A stretch of DNA of 64,000 nt. Source: Prostheceraeus crozeri. Taxonomy: Eukaryota > Platyhelminthes > Polycladida > Euryleptidae. Location of the stretch: the NCBI GenBank assembly GCA_907163375.1, contig CAJQUW010011605.1, positions 496,001 to 560,000 of the forward strand, read 5' to 3'. Under the pieces are notes generated by a model, which ran no database searches, was not told the DNA's origin, and was given only the letters and a program-made list of their open reading frames with translations. Shown here piece after piece: positions 37,942 through 49,036 of the stretch (its first letter is position 1; the number at the start of each line of letters is the position of its first letter). Made by a program: the position numbers and the translations under genes.

Positions 37942-38020
37942 ATATCTGACGAGAAAACGTCGGATAGAAATCGCACATTCTCTCGATCTCTCCGAACGGC
38001 AAGTGAAGATTTGGTTCCAA
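37942..38020 (+). CDS. Lox5: Lox5-like Hox gene, homeobox exon B (homeodomain residues 25-50)
   Basis: After the base that completes Lys24, the exon reads [20 protein letters not shown] and then VKIWFQ. This is helix 2, the turn and most of recognition helix 3, up to the base-contacting Gln50. IWFQ is the hallmark of Antp-class homeodomains, and YLTR-RRIEIAH marks the central and anterior Hox groups. The acceptor TTGTCTTTGCAG and donor CAA|GTAAGT are strong. The exon is 79 bp, entering in phase 2 and leaving in phase 0, so it fits exons A and C exactly. Departures from the Antp consensus are K29, S37, D39, S41 and V45, all conservative or seen in other Hox proteins. Confidence 0.95.
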
Positions 38021-39324
38021 GTAAGTTGATTCATTCACTGTTCTCAGTAATAGGTGTCATCATCCGACAATTTTTTTAATACTTGAATTTGATGCGCTTT
38101 TATCAGCAGTCTGTTAATCGATATCGTGTCCAGGACGGCTCGATCAAAAATCTCATATTACAATTTAAAGTAGATTAGATAAGCAACTGAATATCTGACT
38201 GGACACTGTGGCAACAAACTCAGTTTATTACCACCTTACTTCGATAAGAATGAGAATTATTTAGATTTTCATTTTGAGAGTGTTATCAAGTTAGCAAGTT
38301 CTTAAGTTACGGTCAGATTATCAGATGGTTGTTTGTATTAACTTGAGATATTATCTATGCTGTCAGCGGCATTCGGTGAGCTCCGATTGTGCAATCTATG
38401 CCAGAGCATGCAAATGGCACACTATCATTTCTTGAAATATCTTTGATGTTCTTGACAATCGCTGCACCTGTTCGAGGTATTGTGTTTATTATGCGCAGCA
38501 CATGACGGTGCATATAATGACGGTGACTCGAAAACTGACAATGAATGAAGAACACCGGCTACTTCTCATTTATATACACTGCTTCATTCTTACATGATCA
38601 CTTTCGTGGGATAGTGATCAGCAGGCACAAAGTGAAAGCTCAATACCTATCCGCAAGCAAAATATCCTTTTAGGAGGAAAGACGTGGAGTCTCCCCATAT
38701 ATACACTGTACTGCATACATGACAGCATAAACAGTTAGCCATCCTCCAGTCTCCGTGAACTGATAAGTTTTGTCTTCATCAAATTTCAAGTGCATAAGCA
38801 ACAAGTAACAACGTATCTACACAGTGTCGCTCCTCCTTCTCAGGAAATACTATGCAGGGTATTCGGAAAGCAAGGCATCAAAGCAGTTATACGAGCATAG
38901 AAGCTTCCATTGATTTAAGGAGGTCACTTTGACTAGCAAAACCAAATATGCAAATCAGGAATAACTCAAGCAATAGGGGCCTATGTTTAAATTTAACTTT
39001 CACTCTTTTATTAATATACGCTTGAAAAGTAAAAAAAACTTGACATAAAAAAACACAAAAATAGGGCGCAACTTATACCCGATTTTTGTTATTACGAGTA
39101 TATTCAATAATGTGAGCTTAAGTCATGTATTTTCGAAATATTTATCAACCTGATTTGCTTATGGCTCAATCTTCAAATTTGAAGTATCAAAATTTCTCCT
39201 ATGCTCTTCTAAGAATTGATAAAAACGCAAATTGAGATATCTTGTCAGAAATAATGATTACTTCGTATTATTCTGTTATATTATTATTTATTCTATTGTA
39301 CTACTATTATTTTATAATTATTTT

Positions 39325-39415
39325 ATAACTTCAGAAGTAAACTAATCCCCATAAAATAATCAACATAACAATTATGTTGATTCTTTTCTGGGGATTAGTT
39401 TTCTTCTGAAGTTAT
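39325..39415. repeat. 91-bp hairpin repeat
   Basis: ATAACTTCAGAAG-AAACTAAT at the left is mirrored by ATTAGTTT-CTTCTGAAGTTAT at the right, and the arms meet at ATCAACATA/TATGTTGAT. The arms are about 43 bp with few mismatches. No coding potential; a small fold-back element. Confidence 0.75.
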
Positions 39416-40150
39416 AGAGAATTTACAAGCACATGCATTTCAGAATTTTTCAGAATTCATAGAAATTCAGAGAATTTTGATTTGTTTACAGATTTTAGCC
39501 TAAGTTCAATGTATGCTGAAGTAAAAAGATAATATCAAATCAAATCATGCTTTTGAATTCATAGTGAGATGAAAGCATACAAAATAATCATATGAATGCG
39601 CGAAACGGAAGTAAAGGGAAATAATTACAAGCATAACGAAATGCATCACTTGAAGTATTGGCGACGACATTTCATAAAAGATTCACTGTAACGAATTGTA
39701 ACAGCATGGGTTGTGGTAATGATATTAAGAGATTTCTTTACGAATCGAACCTCTGTCTTAGAACATCAATGTCACTAATAAATGTAGAACTTAAGAGCGA
39801 GCTTTGAGAAGCCTATTATACACCCCTTTGATCAACTATCTAATTAATTCTAGAACTTTCGGTAATTGTGCGAACTAATAGGATATATAGGCTACGAATC
39901 ACATCATAGGAGGTTGAATTAGTCATTATTTTGTGAAGTTACTTTGTCATAGGGTTTATTACTTATTATTTTTGCTCTTCATCATTGATGACATGTTAAT
40001 TTATCTCCCATCAACATACGGTTTCCGATCCAACAGCGCCAGTTCGGGTACCCTCGTGTGTCAAATAACCGCTACAACGTTTAATGCACAAAACTCGATC
40101 CTGTCGGCCTATGCTATCTCGACATATCAATGATGTTTCGTTCCCTTAAT

Positions 40151-41391
40151 CAGCAGTGGCGGAAGATGGAGGCTTTATGGCCTTAAGCCCCTCCACTTTA
40201 AAATGATGGAGCCGCTCAAGTTATTCAATGCCGAGAAAAGTTAAAACTGGCCATTCTTGGGAATCACCCAAGCAGTACTTCAGGTCTCAATATATGGAAG
40301 TCATCGACTTGTACATGAATGTTGTCGCTCGAAGGCTCGATGAAAAGAACCTTGAAATATTGGTAGTAACTGAGAATGCTATTATTTCCTCAGCCAACGG
40401 ATGCGTCGACGAGCAATCATCTGCCTTGATTTCTTCATTTTACGAAAGAGATATCAACGGTAACACACTTCTTACGGAGCTTAAAATGTTTCATAGTGCG
40501 AAGGAAACGTACAATGAAGTGAAGAAAGAACACTTGAAAAAAGTCACTAGCATGCAAAGGCAAACCGTTGTTGAAATCTTAAAAACAGTACCTGGGGCCA
40601 GGCAGATATTTTCGGAAATCACTAAGGTGATAACAATATATTTGACCATTCCAATTGCCACTTGCACGTCAGAAAGATCCTTCTCTTTGTTGAGGCATAT
40701 TAAAACATTCACGAGATCAAGTATGACTCTGAAGTGTTGAACAATTGGCTTCTTTTGAAACATTACCATGACATTACAGATAATATCTCAACAGAAAAAA
40801 TTGCGAAAGTTGTGTATTTGGTAAGCGGTGATGGAAATAAGCATTCGCATTTTTGAAATCGATATGATTTATAATACCTTCACCGCATGAATATTTTCAT
40901 AAACCAAAGGGACTTTCCATAGCTATTGATGATATACCATTGCCAATCCTTACATGAAAATGATAGCAATAATAATGGTTCATTGAAAATTCTATAAACC
41001 GTTCATTTATTTGAATTATCATTACAAATAATCGGATTATTTTTTCTTAGTATTGGGTTTATCAGCTGATTGAGTCAATGCTATTCTAATCAGTTAATAT
41101 GAATTGTGTACGTAAATAGCAGCCTTACAAACTTAACATGAATAATAGCTCGAATACGTGAAGCATTGCTTTACTTCCTTAAGTCAAAAAATTATTTCCT
41201 CCACCAGAAACATACTTCATGTAATGACACGAATATTGATTTAGAATATTGTTTAGGTATTTTGACTATTGCTGGAATATATCTGACACGAAGATGGAGA
41301 AAGGAGAGAAGGGGGAGGGAGAGCGACAACAAATTGGATGAAGCTGACTTGGATAAACCCTCCCACTTTATTTTTCGTTCCGCCACCGCTG
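40151..41391 (+). mobile_element. hAT transposon, deletion derivative, perfect 8-bp target duplication
   Basis: The terminal inverted repeats are CAGCAGTGGCGGAA and TTCCGCCACCGCTG, one mismatch in 14. The flanks are identical 8-bp duplications CCCTTAAT at 40143-40150 and 41392-41399. Length is 1,241 bp, far below an autonomous hAT. It carries only the C-terminal part of the transposase. The unspoiled target duplication shows a precise insertion that has since lost little at its borders. Confidence 0.93.
40228..40855 (+). pseudogene. hAT transposase C-terminal fragment (dimerisation domain)
   Basis: The frame at 40228-40740 encodes 170 residues. Its C-terminal part has the hAT dimerisation signature IPIATCTSERSFSLLRHIKT (about residues 139-158). 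This type is often annotated as 52-kDa-repressor- or zinc-finger-MYM-like transposase in invertebrates. After KTFTRSSMTLK the phase changes, and the family's next block, LNNWLLLKHYHDI, continues in another frame to a stop near 40855. The N-terminal BED zinc finger and most of the RNase H-like catalytic core are missing, so the gene is dead. Confidence 0.85.
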
Positions 41392-44300
41392 CCCTTAATA
41401 CATGACATTCAGCATTGCAAAAAAGTGTAACAGTCTGTTCACATTGTATTTATATTTCAATTGTCTTCAATGGTTGGCTCAATTGTCAACTTGATGCGCA
41501 AAGACTCAAACAGTATACGTCACTATAAAGAGAAAAGGAAAATATATCTGTTTTGTCAAACACTTTCAAAACATGCCTAAAATGTTTTCCAATGACTTTC
41601 TCCAATGATTTAAGATGATGTAGAAACTCAATGATAAATTGCTTTTTCATGTAGCAGCTAAACACATATCGCAAGAGATGCTCTCTCAACACGGAAAATA
41701 TTCTCCCATATGTTATGGAAAGTATTCAAATTTCTTCACCTTTTAAATGCCTTTGTCACGGCTTGTGATGCGTCCTTAGATCTCCAGTTGTGAGAAATTA
41801 ACAAAGTACATATTAAGGAAAGTTATACCTCCATCCTGCTGACTTCCGACAGGCGTCTATGCACTTTCGCTCTTTGTTATTCGCAGCCTATTGTCTGCGG
41901 TAAGTCAAAAGTCTGTAGTGCAACGAGACGCTGTTTGCAAGAGAGGGCGATGGCATCAGAACATTTTCCAACGATCCTTCGCACTGACCTGTCTAAGCAC
42001 TGAATCTATGAAGAAAGTGGAAACTTCGGTTTGCTTTATCTTAGAACCTTTCTGACACGTTAAGAATTATTCTATCGTGATATCAAAGGCATAAAAATTT
42101 CATTCAAGTTTTTATTACTTTTTTTGAAATATCTGATAGATGCATCCACATCTACAAATAATAGTAAAGAAAATTTGCTTAGGATAGATGTAATTTTTTT
42201 TCATTTCGCTTAATTGATGATGTAATTAACTTCTCACAATAACATCTCTCAATCAAAGTATATAAAAAGATAGGTGGTACTGATTCAAATGCGAACTAGA
42301 TCAATCATGATCACATGCCATTAAGCAATCATGATTATGGTTGTCCAAGGGAAAGTGCAATGAATTATTGCCACAATATCCGATTATCTAGCTGGGAATT
42401 AGTGCTTTTGCGCCACAATTGCTTTTGTCACAGAGCATTTGCGCCACTCGCTCTAGTAAGTTATTCGCACATCAACGATTGTATTACTGAAGAACTGGCC
42501 ATGCTCACGATGAAAATTGGAAGATGCGTGGCGCAAATACCTTGTAGGTGTGGTTGAGGCACAAATCAAGCACTATCTAGAGTATTGAAAATTCCAAAAC
42601 TATGTAAATGCTACGTCATGAAATTACATCAATTGCACATCTCTAGATCAAAATTGATTTAAAATTATTAATCATGTTTTGATCCCATGATAGTTTAGCA
42701 TTGGAGATAAATGTTTCCTCCACGTGATATCTATCTGTGTAAGTAGTACTAAGATATGAAATTTTTCATCAGCAGATTCAAACTTTTTAGGAATAACTAC
42801 TTTGATTGCATAATTTCAAATTAAGGTCGAAAAGCTCCATCAATTAGGATGATTTCTACGCATCTGAACAAGCTACAATTCCATATTATCCCATTTTTGA
42901 ATAAAAATCAACTTTCCGCTTTTCCTCAGGGCATGCAGGCAATACAAATTCAACAAATTATTATTTAGGCCAATCAAAAACTGAGATAAGTGTATAAAGT
43001 GGCCATAATTGTATTCCTCCTAAAATAGTGCGGCTGATGTTGTGCTTAAATTTAACGAAGATTGTTCCGTCAATTCATTTGACATCTTGGCACCCTGCAA
43101 TCAATTTTGGACAAAATTAATTCCTTCTTGATGGATTTCCAATAGAATTAAAATGCACGTAAATCATTTTTGGTCAAAATATCCAGACAAGTTTATGAGC
43201 TGGCCAGTAACCAACACCTTTGTCAATGTTTCATTATGACATCTGGTGGTAAAGGGGAAGGGTCAAATATATGTAAGATAAGACATAAATTCTGTCAACA
43301 GCGTTTTTAATCTTAAGCTTTAAGCAATGAATAATGAGCATTTGTGCTGTTATTCAACAATGCATAACAAGCAACCTTTGTCAGTGATATGCCGCCATTA
43401 CTGCATTGATTTTTACATTCCTGGCCTATAAATCGAATGCGAAGTGTTGGATAACGCATCGTGTAAATTTGATGCAATGCCGCAATGATGACGGTACAAT
43501 TTACTGAGGGCTGGGCAAGCTTATCATAGACGTGGGCCGCGCAAAGATCCATTGAACTCTGAGGACCGTAAATTTCGGAGTAACGAGACAGCAATTGATG
43601 ATCCTTAAGTGTACAGTTATAAATTTTATGACATTAAAAAGTAAATTTCTCTTTTCAATCGATAATTCCGATATAACTTTACAGTATTGCTTTTTAGGCA
43701 AAGCATGGGATGCACTTATGAAGCTTTTACTGCACACATACTTTTTTTATTACGCCATAGGAAATAAACGAAAGAAATCGATTATCCCTCTGGTGAGAAA
43801 AATGAGTCGATTGTATTCACGAACTTAGAATAAACGATTAAGTCGATGCTATGAAACAGTAGTTCATTTTTTTATCATTGTGAGCGAAACGCATCGACGA
43901 AGCAAATAAATAATCAAGATAATGGATCTAATAAATTGATGCATAATAAAAATCGTGAATTATATAGGTTCATGCTCTGGTTCATTATTTTTTGCGTCAA
44001 ATAAATTGATTATTCAACTAACATTATGATCTCAGAAATAGTCTATTAAAAATTGTTTAATGCATGATAATGATATCCAGCAATATAATTTAAATAACTT
44101 AAATAAAACAACAGCAATAGTAAAGAAAAGTAAAGAGTGCTGAAACAGAAACACAGAAGCATATGGAGTTTCTTGAAGTTCGATGTTTCCAGAATTGTAG
44201 GTATATGTTAACTTGGACAATAGGTTCGATGTTTCTCAAATGAACAATAAATAACCGGAAAATTAGAATTTTTAGAGCAATGTGCTTTATGATTTTTAAG

Positions 44301-45251
44301 CAGGTACCGGTGTCCAAAAAGAGTAAAATTCAGTTCTTATGAAGAATTTCTTATTTGAGTTTCACACGAGAGAATGAAACTTAATACTCATCCTAGTTTT
44401 TCCATTCTCAGAAAGTTGAGCGTTAGAATAGTATAAGCTCAACCTAACACCAGCGAAGAATAGCTGCCAACAAAGTTTTGATGCTTTGATGACATCTGTC
44501 TGACAGTATGTTATTGAGTTGACAATTACTAAGTTAACTGAAATTACATGAGCCTAAATTAAGATTACAAGAATTTCATTGCGATCAAAAGAATAGACAT
44601 GTAGAGCAGAATAAATTCCATTATTTTCTCATGAACTTGTGATATCAGCATGTTATAAATCATCTAGAATGCAATATTCATGGAAATGAGGATCCCAATT
44701 CATTTTCATGCAAATTTGTAGTGTATTGGAAATAGAAAGTTAAGACGAACATTTTCATGGATATCCTGAATAAGTTTTATAACATGAAAATGAAGAATTG
44801 TGCATGGAGAGACGATCAAAAGTACAGACACATGTTTTCTCAGTGAAGCGGAAAGGTGTTCTCTCTCTTTCACTCCACTCTGTATCTGAACGCCTACACT
44901 AGCAGAATGCATAAAATCTGTCAATATTTTAATCATCAGCTTGTGCAGAATAAATGAAGATTAGTCAGTAAAATTCGAAGAATTGCCGTTTTCAGATGCT
45001 AAGGTTTTATGTATCTGAATTAACATGCTTTTATGGTGTGCACAAATATCGGACTGCCATTCATCGATAAATAATAGGCCTACTCCAGGTATTTGAAGAA
45101 TGTGCAAAGAGGCGATTGACATGGAAGATGGAAGACGCCTTATTCTGTGTGACAGCGACAGTAGAGTCCGCTTATTTGCGAAAGTTATGATTATGCAGAC
45201 CAGTGAGCCAAATTTTAGTCGAGTGGATTCATCAATGGGAAGTAAAATCTC
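41392..45251. other. Intronic stretch, nothing recognised
   Basis: AT-rich, with no exon or repeat of known class. Near 42.40-42.54 kb the words TTTGCGCCAC and GTGGCGCAAA form a short inverted pair, too short to call an element. Confidence 0.4.
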
Positions 45252-46029
45252 TATGCATTCAGGGGCGTAGACAAGGGGGGCCACCAGGGTCATGCCCCCT
45301 CCAAACGTTTAAGTAGTGTTGAAAAGTATATGTAAATTTTAAATCTGAATTTTAAAAAATATTTAATACAATTCTTCATCGAAGAAACATGTGGAACAAG
45401 TCAAATGACATAATTCGGCAAAACTTTATCTGAAACAGTGCATAGATTCTGCAGACGTATTATCAATATTTCAAATCATCACCTAAATAGCTCGGGTGTA
45501 TTTTTGGTTGCACGCTTGTCGGTTACAGTGTATATAGGCTAATATTTATATTTACCCAAAGACAATAAGTGATCAACCGTCTTTGAGTTTAGTAAAGTTT
45601 ATAGTCTAAATCGAACGATATGCATCTTTTTCCATCAAATTTAGCAATGGGACTAAGAACGTTACAAAGAACTGAATGTTTTATAATATAATTTACCTCC
45701 ATAAACGTGTAGGCGCACATCTTTGTAATGTTCCTAAGTTATTCAGTTCTAACTGTAGCAGAAGCCAATCGGAAAATAATAAAAAAAAATTTGTACACCT
45801 TTTCCAAATCAATAAGCTTAATTCTCAAATCATCTGCAGGCATCTAATTTCAATAGAATTCTCATTTCAATAGTGTTGCGATTCTCAGTTTAATAGGATT
45901 ATTAACTCAGATCATTAACAACAAAGATCAGATCAACAAGATAAGAGACGGAAATCTAGTGAACGGGAGTCATGAAGCTCACATCAATAAAAGACATCGC
46001 AAATCAACACAATCAGAATTATTGCAGTC

Positions 46030-46323
46030 ATGTCAAGACAACGCATTTCTGTCGAAGACAAGCAACGGATCATCGATTGCTATAATCGTCAAGATGATTA
46101 TTTCGTGCCAGCTGATGCTCATACAATCAATAGACGAACTGCATATTCAATTATTAGACGATATCTTAGGGACGGTCAAGTCGCGAGAAGACGCGGAGGT
46201 CCAAATCACGTACTTGTTGATGATGAAATGAGAAACACAGTAGTATCTATCGTTCAAGATCACACGGAATACACTGTAGATCAGATAAATCAAGAATTGA
46301 GGTTGCGGTTGCCCAATCAATGA
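46030..46323 (+). pseudogene. Tc1/IS630-like transposase, N-terminal DNA-binding part only
   Basis: A 97-codon frame beginning MSRQRISVEDKQRIIDCY contains a helix-turn-helix segment (INRRTAYSIIRRYLRDG), a basic GRPR-like hook (QVARRRGGPNH) and a second helical segment ending INQELRLRLPN. This is the N-terminal domain of an IS630/Tc1-type transposase. The DDE catalytic part is absent: the frame stops and AT-rich sequence without similarity follows. Terminal repeats were not found, so the borders are unknown. Confidence 0.65.
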
Positions 46324-47223
46324 GCAATCAATCGCTGCTGTGACACTTCCCAAAGTTCAGAATTTGAACTCTCACTTGCTTTCAGTTCTCCCGAAGTGTA
46401 TTCGTGAAGAAGACATTCTAACATTTTAGTTTTGATGAATGTAATTTTGAAGTTACAATTTTTGAATAAGATGTCGGATCTTTGTCTTCACTAATAGGTG
46501 ACTAAGTATTGCTGAATGACAATAAAACAATGGACCTGAAAGGGCATTAAAATCGTTCTTTAAGTATGTTTCATAAAAATCTTTAGCTTAAGTATATTCA
46601 AATAGTTGTACTCAGATCGAGGAAAAGTTCACACTGTGCACAGATAATCCGCTATCTTATTGATAGCGTTTCAGCGTGATTCTTGCAACAACTCTCATAA
46701 TAAAAACTTGAATTTGTTAGCATTGGTTCTTTTTGAAGAAATCAAAGGTCCGATGCATAGCAACATCAATACACTTCGTTACCAGAAGCAGGTACATGTT
46801 CGGTATGTTCACGGAATCAATCAACATTCGGTTGCTATGAGTCCTCTCTCGAAATATGGCCAGTCTAACATATAATTCCAACCAGGAGTTTATCACAGAC
46901 TTCTAACAAGTCTGTATAGCATCGCATTATTGAAATGAACAACTGAATTTGAATTTTGATGGAGAGCCTTCCAATTGATTTGAGATTCCTTCAAATGATT
47001 TTAAGTTTACGCTTATTGATCTGGAAAAGGTGTAGAAATATGGAAGAGCTATAATCCAATTTTATCGCAAAAAATACATTGAAATATTGAGAGTGATTTC
47101 TTTGTACATATACAGGCTGATCATAAAATGACGCAAGTGGATGAAACTACAATTTTCTAGATAAACAAGGTCCCATTTATATTCAATTTTCAGTTAGAGG
47201 GGTTTAGAAGAACACATTACAGG

Positions 47224-48143
47224 TTAAAGAAGATGTTGAAAATGCCCTCTTTTATGAGATTTACGGTAATGGGCGCGCTTTACGATATTGGATGACACAT
47301 TCATTAGCATGTCTGAGCTAACACTCTTATTACAGGACGTAATGGCACTTTGCAAATCATTCAAACTTTTGGGGTTGTTGGCAAACACCTTATCCTTCAC
47401 GTAGCACCACAAGAAAAAATCCATTGGTGTGAGATCCGGTGATCGCGCTGGAAAGAGTTGCTTGTCGATCAGTCGCTTTCCGAATATCTGAGTAAGATGT
47501 TGGGTAGTTCTTTGAGAAGTATGGGCCGTTGCATTGTCTTGCTGGAACCATGCAATATGTCTTTCGTTTTCAGTTAAGGTCACGGCGAACTGATCGATGA
47601 AGGAACAATACTTGTCACCATTGGCGTCGCTAGGAATCTCAGGTTGGGGGGGGCAAGGATATTCATTAAAACATCAGTCGGCCTATTGGCAAGTAGCTAA
47701 GTGTAGTAATGAAAACAAAGGCATTTTTATTCGCGGAAAAGAGTTAAATCAAATTATTCAACCCTTATACATCGATCGCTGCTCGTAGTCATTCTGCATC
47801 AGTGTGTGCATCACACAGGTCTTATAGGGAAACACATGCAAAACTTTTCGACAAATCTTCTGAACACTGGAGTAGGACATGTCGATTTGTTGGGAAACTT
47901 TTCTGAGCGATTTTTGAGGACTGTTTATAAGTGCACCTTGAACAGCTGCGACATCATCATCGAAGGACGGTCTTCCACTGCGTCTTCGGTCAAGCACGGA
48001 TCCCGTTTCTCGAAATTTATCGACCAATCTCTTGATTGTAGAATCGTGCGGAACAGGAGCGGATGGATTGAGTTGAAAGAATAGCTTCCAGAACGAAAAT
48101 AATTTTCAATCAAGCACACTCGTTCAGCAACGTTGTAAGCCAT
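47224..48143 (-). pseudogene. Mariner-like transposase, broken
   Basis: From the N-terminus, MAYNVAERVCLIENYFRSG opens the first helix-turn-helix. The phase shifts near 48.07 kb, and IKRLVDKFRETGSVLDRRRS continues in a second frame, followed by the GRPS hook and a second helix-turn-helix up to HTLMQNDYEQR. The stretch with the first catalytic aspartate is replaced by unrelated DNA. Protein similarity resumes with IAWFQQDNATAHTSQ (second aspartate) and ends with RSPDLTPMDFFLW (third) and a C-terminus that looks intact. I count 38 residues between the second and third aspartates, closer to the DD41D-like groups than to classical DD34D mariners. At least one frameshift and one replacement: inactive. 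Confidence 0.85.
47618..47770. repeat. Foreign fragment with hAT-like end inside the mariner transposase
   Basis: The segment begins TTGGCGTCGCTAGGAATCTC followed by a run of eight Gs, another hAT-like terminus. It replaces the middle of the mariner transposase gene. No opposite end is visible at its right border, so it is a partial insertion or a repair scar. Confidence 0.45.
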
Positions 48144-48862
48144 AATGAGTGACGAGGTGAAATGAAGTGAAGCGAAGAAAGATGTGTCTGACGCATTCGT
48201 ATGTAGATATGCTAAGCCTGAAATTTCTAATGTTCATATGTAAAAAGTTGATCACATGAAACAATCAAGTAGTCACGAGACAACCCGTCCTTCAAATGCT
48301 CATATCTATGTTCACATCTATTGTATATAATCACGACAAATGATATTCGATTCAATTTAAACTCAAAACAAAGCATTTTCTTCACTTGCGTGACTTTATG
48401 ATCACCCGGTATATTGGTTGACTTGATGCTTATCGAAAGAGGCATTTCATTTTGAGTTAACATTACACAATTCATTGAACAAGATTCGGCTTTTGGATTA
48501 TTTATTCATGTGCAGACCAGGGTATAGAAACATTCATCTAATAATTTTGGATATAACATGTAAATGAGACGCTAAATCATGAAATGAAAATTGTTTTTTA
48601 TCTAACAGGTATTTCAGATAAGCTTCAGATTCTAATGCGCTTACATGAAGTTATACAAAGTGTTAAAATGTATATTCCTTGAACGCCAATTAAAATCATA
48701 GGAAGTAGGTACTGTATAATATAATTAAATGCCAGTTTTAGGAATTGAAATTCATCAGAATCTTGCCCCCCCCAAACTGATTTTCTGGCTACGCCCCTGT
48801 ATGCATTCCTACAATCTTTTGGACCTTTCATATTTACTAAACTTCGTCATTCTTCTTTTTAG

Positions 48863-49036
48863 AATCGAAGGATGAAATGGAAAAAGGAGCACAATATTTC
48901 CAAGCTTCATGGTCCTGGCTCTACCATCGAACAGTTGGAGAAGAAGATTGCAGATGGTGAATGTTATCTTTCCCGTGTTGACAATGCATTTCCAAGGGCC
49001 GCAGACAAAGAACTTGTTTCATCAGCGACCGTATGA
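48863..49036 (+). CDS. Lox5: Lox5-like Hox gene, last coding exon C (homeodomain residues 51-60 and C-terminus)
   Basis: The exon opens with NRRMKWKKEH, homeodomain residues 51-60, including the invariant Asn51 and Arg53 of the recognition helix. NISKLHGPGSTIEQLEKK follows directly. KLHGPG fits the Lox5 parapeptide (KL-x-GP), the signature that separates Lox5 from other central Hox proteins in lophotrochozoans. The tail continues for about 30 residues, ends SSATV, and stops at TGA (49034-49036). The acceptor CTTCTTTTTAG is good and the exon starts in phase 0, matching exon B. The short C-terminus after the homeodomain is normal for this group. Deuterostome Hox6-8 proteins are the main alternative; the parapeptide argues against them. 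Confidence 0.93.
   Translation, partial: NRRMKWKKEHNISKLHGPGSTIEQLEKKIADGECYLSRVDNAFPRAADKELVSSATV

Larger units (their letters stand above)
47109..48413 (-). mobile_element. Mariner-like transposon nested in the hAT element
   Basis: The left end TATACAGGCTGATCATAAAA and the right end, read on the minus strand as TATACCGGGTGATCATAAAG, form an inverted repeat of about 30 bp that continues through CGCAAGTG. The outer TA at each end fits the TA target of the Tc1/mariner superfamily. The transposase runs on the minus strand. A foreign piece of about 150 bp at about 47.62-47.77 kb sits where the first catalytic block should be. Confidence 0.85.
45260..48799. mobile_element. hAT-type element with nested Tc1/mariner insertions
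   Basis: The left end is CAGGGGCGTAGACAAGGGGG and the right end is the mirror GGCTACGCCCCTG. The flanks are perfect 8-bp duplications TATGCATT (45252-45259 and 48800-48807). CAGGGGCGTAGCC with a G-rich run just inside is a common hAT terminus in invertebrates. Of its 3,540 bp, about 1.3 kb is a complete-ended mariner-like element (47109-48413), and a Tc1-like fragment lies at 46030-46323. No hAT transposase is recognisable, so the host element was probably non-autonomous. It ends 63 bp from exon C. Confidence 0.88.
38021..48862 (+). other. Intron between homeobox exons B and C (10,842 bp)
   Basis: It begins GTAAGT and ends CTTCTTTTTAG, in phase 0 between Gln50 and Asn51. It holds a small hairpin repeat, an hAT element with transposase remains, and a second hAT that carries nested Tc1/mariner elements and stops 63 bp before the exon. 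The parts 38.0-39.3, 39.4-40.1 and 41.4-45.2 kb show nothing recognisable. Confidence 0.92.

Noticed and set aside
46030-48143. The nested Tc1/mariner pieces as one element
   Set aside because: The plus-strand N-terminal fragment and the minus-strand transposase belong to different families, and the mariner has its own complete ends at 47109 and 48413.
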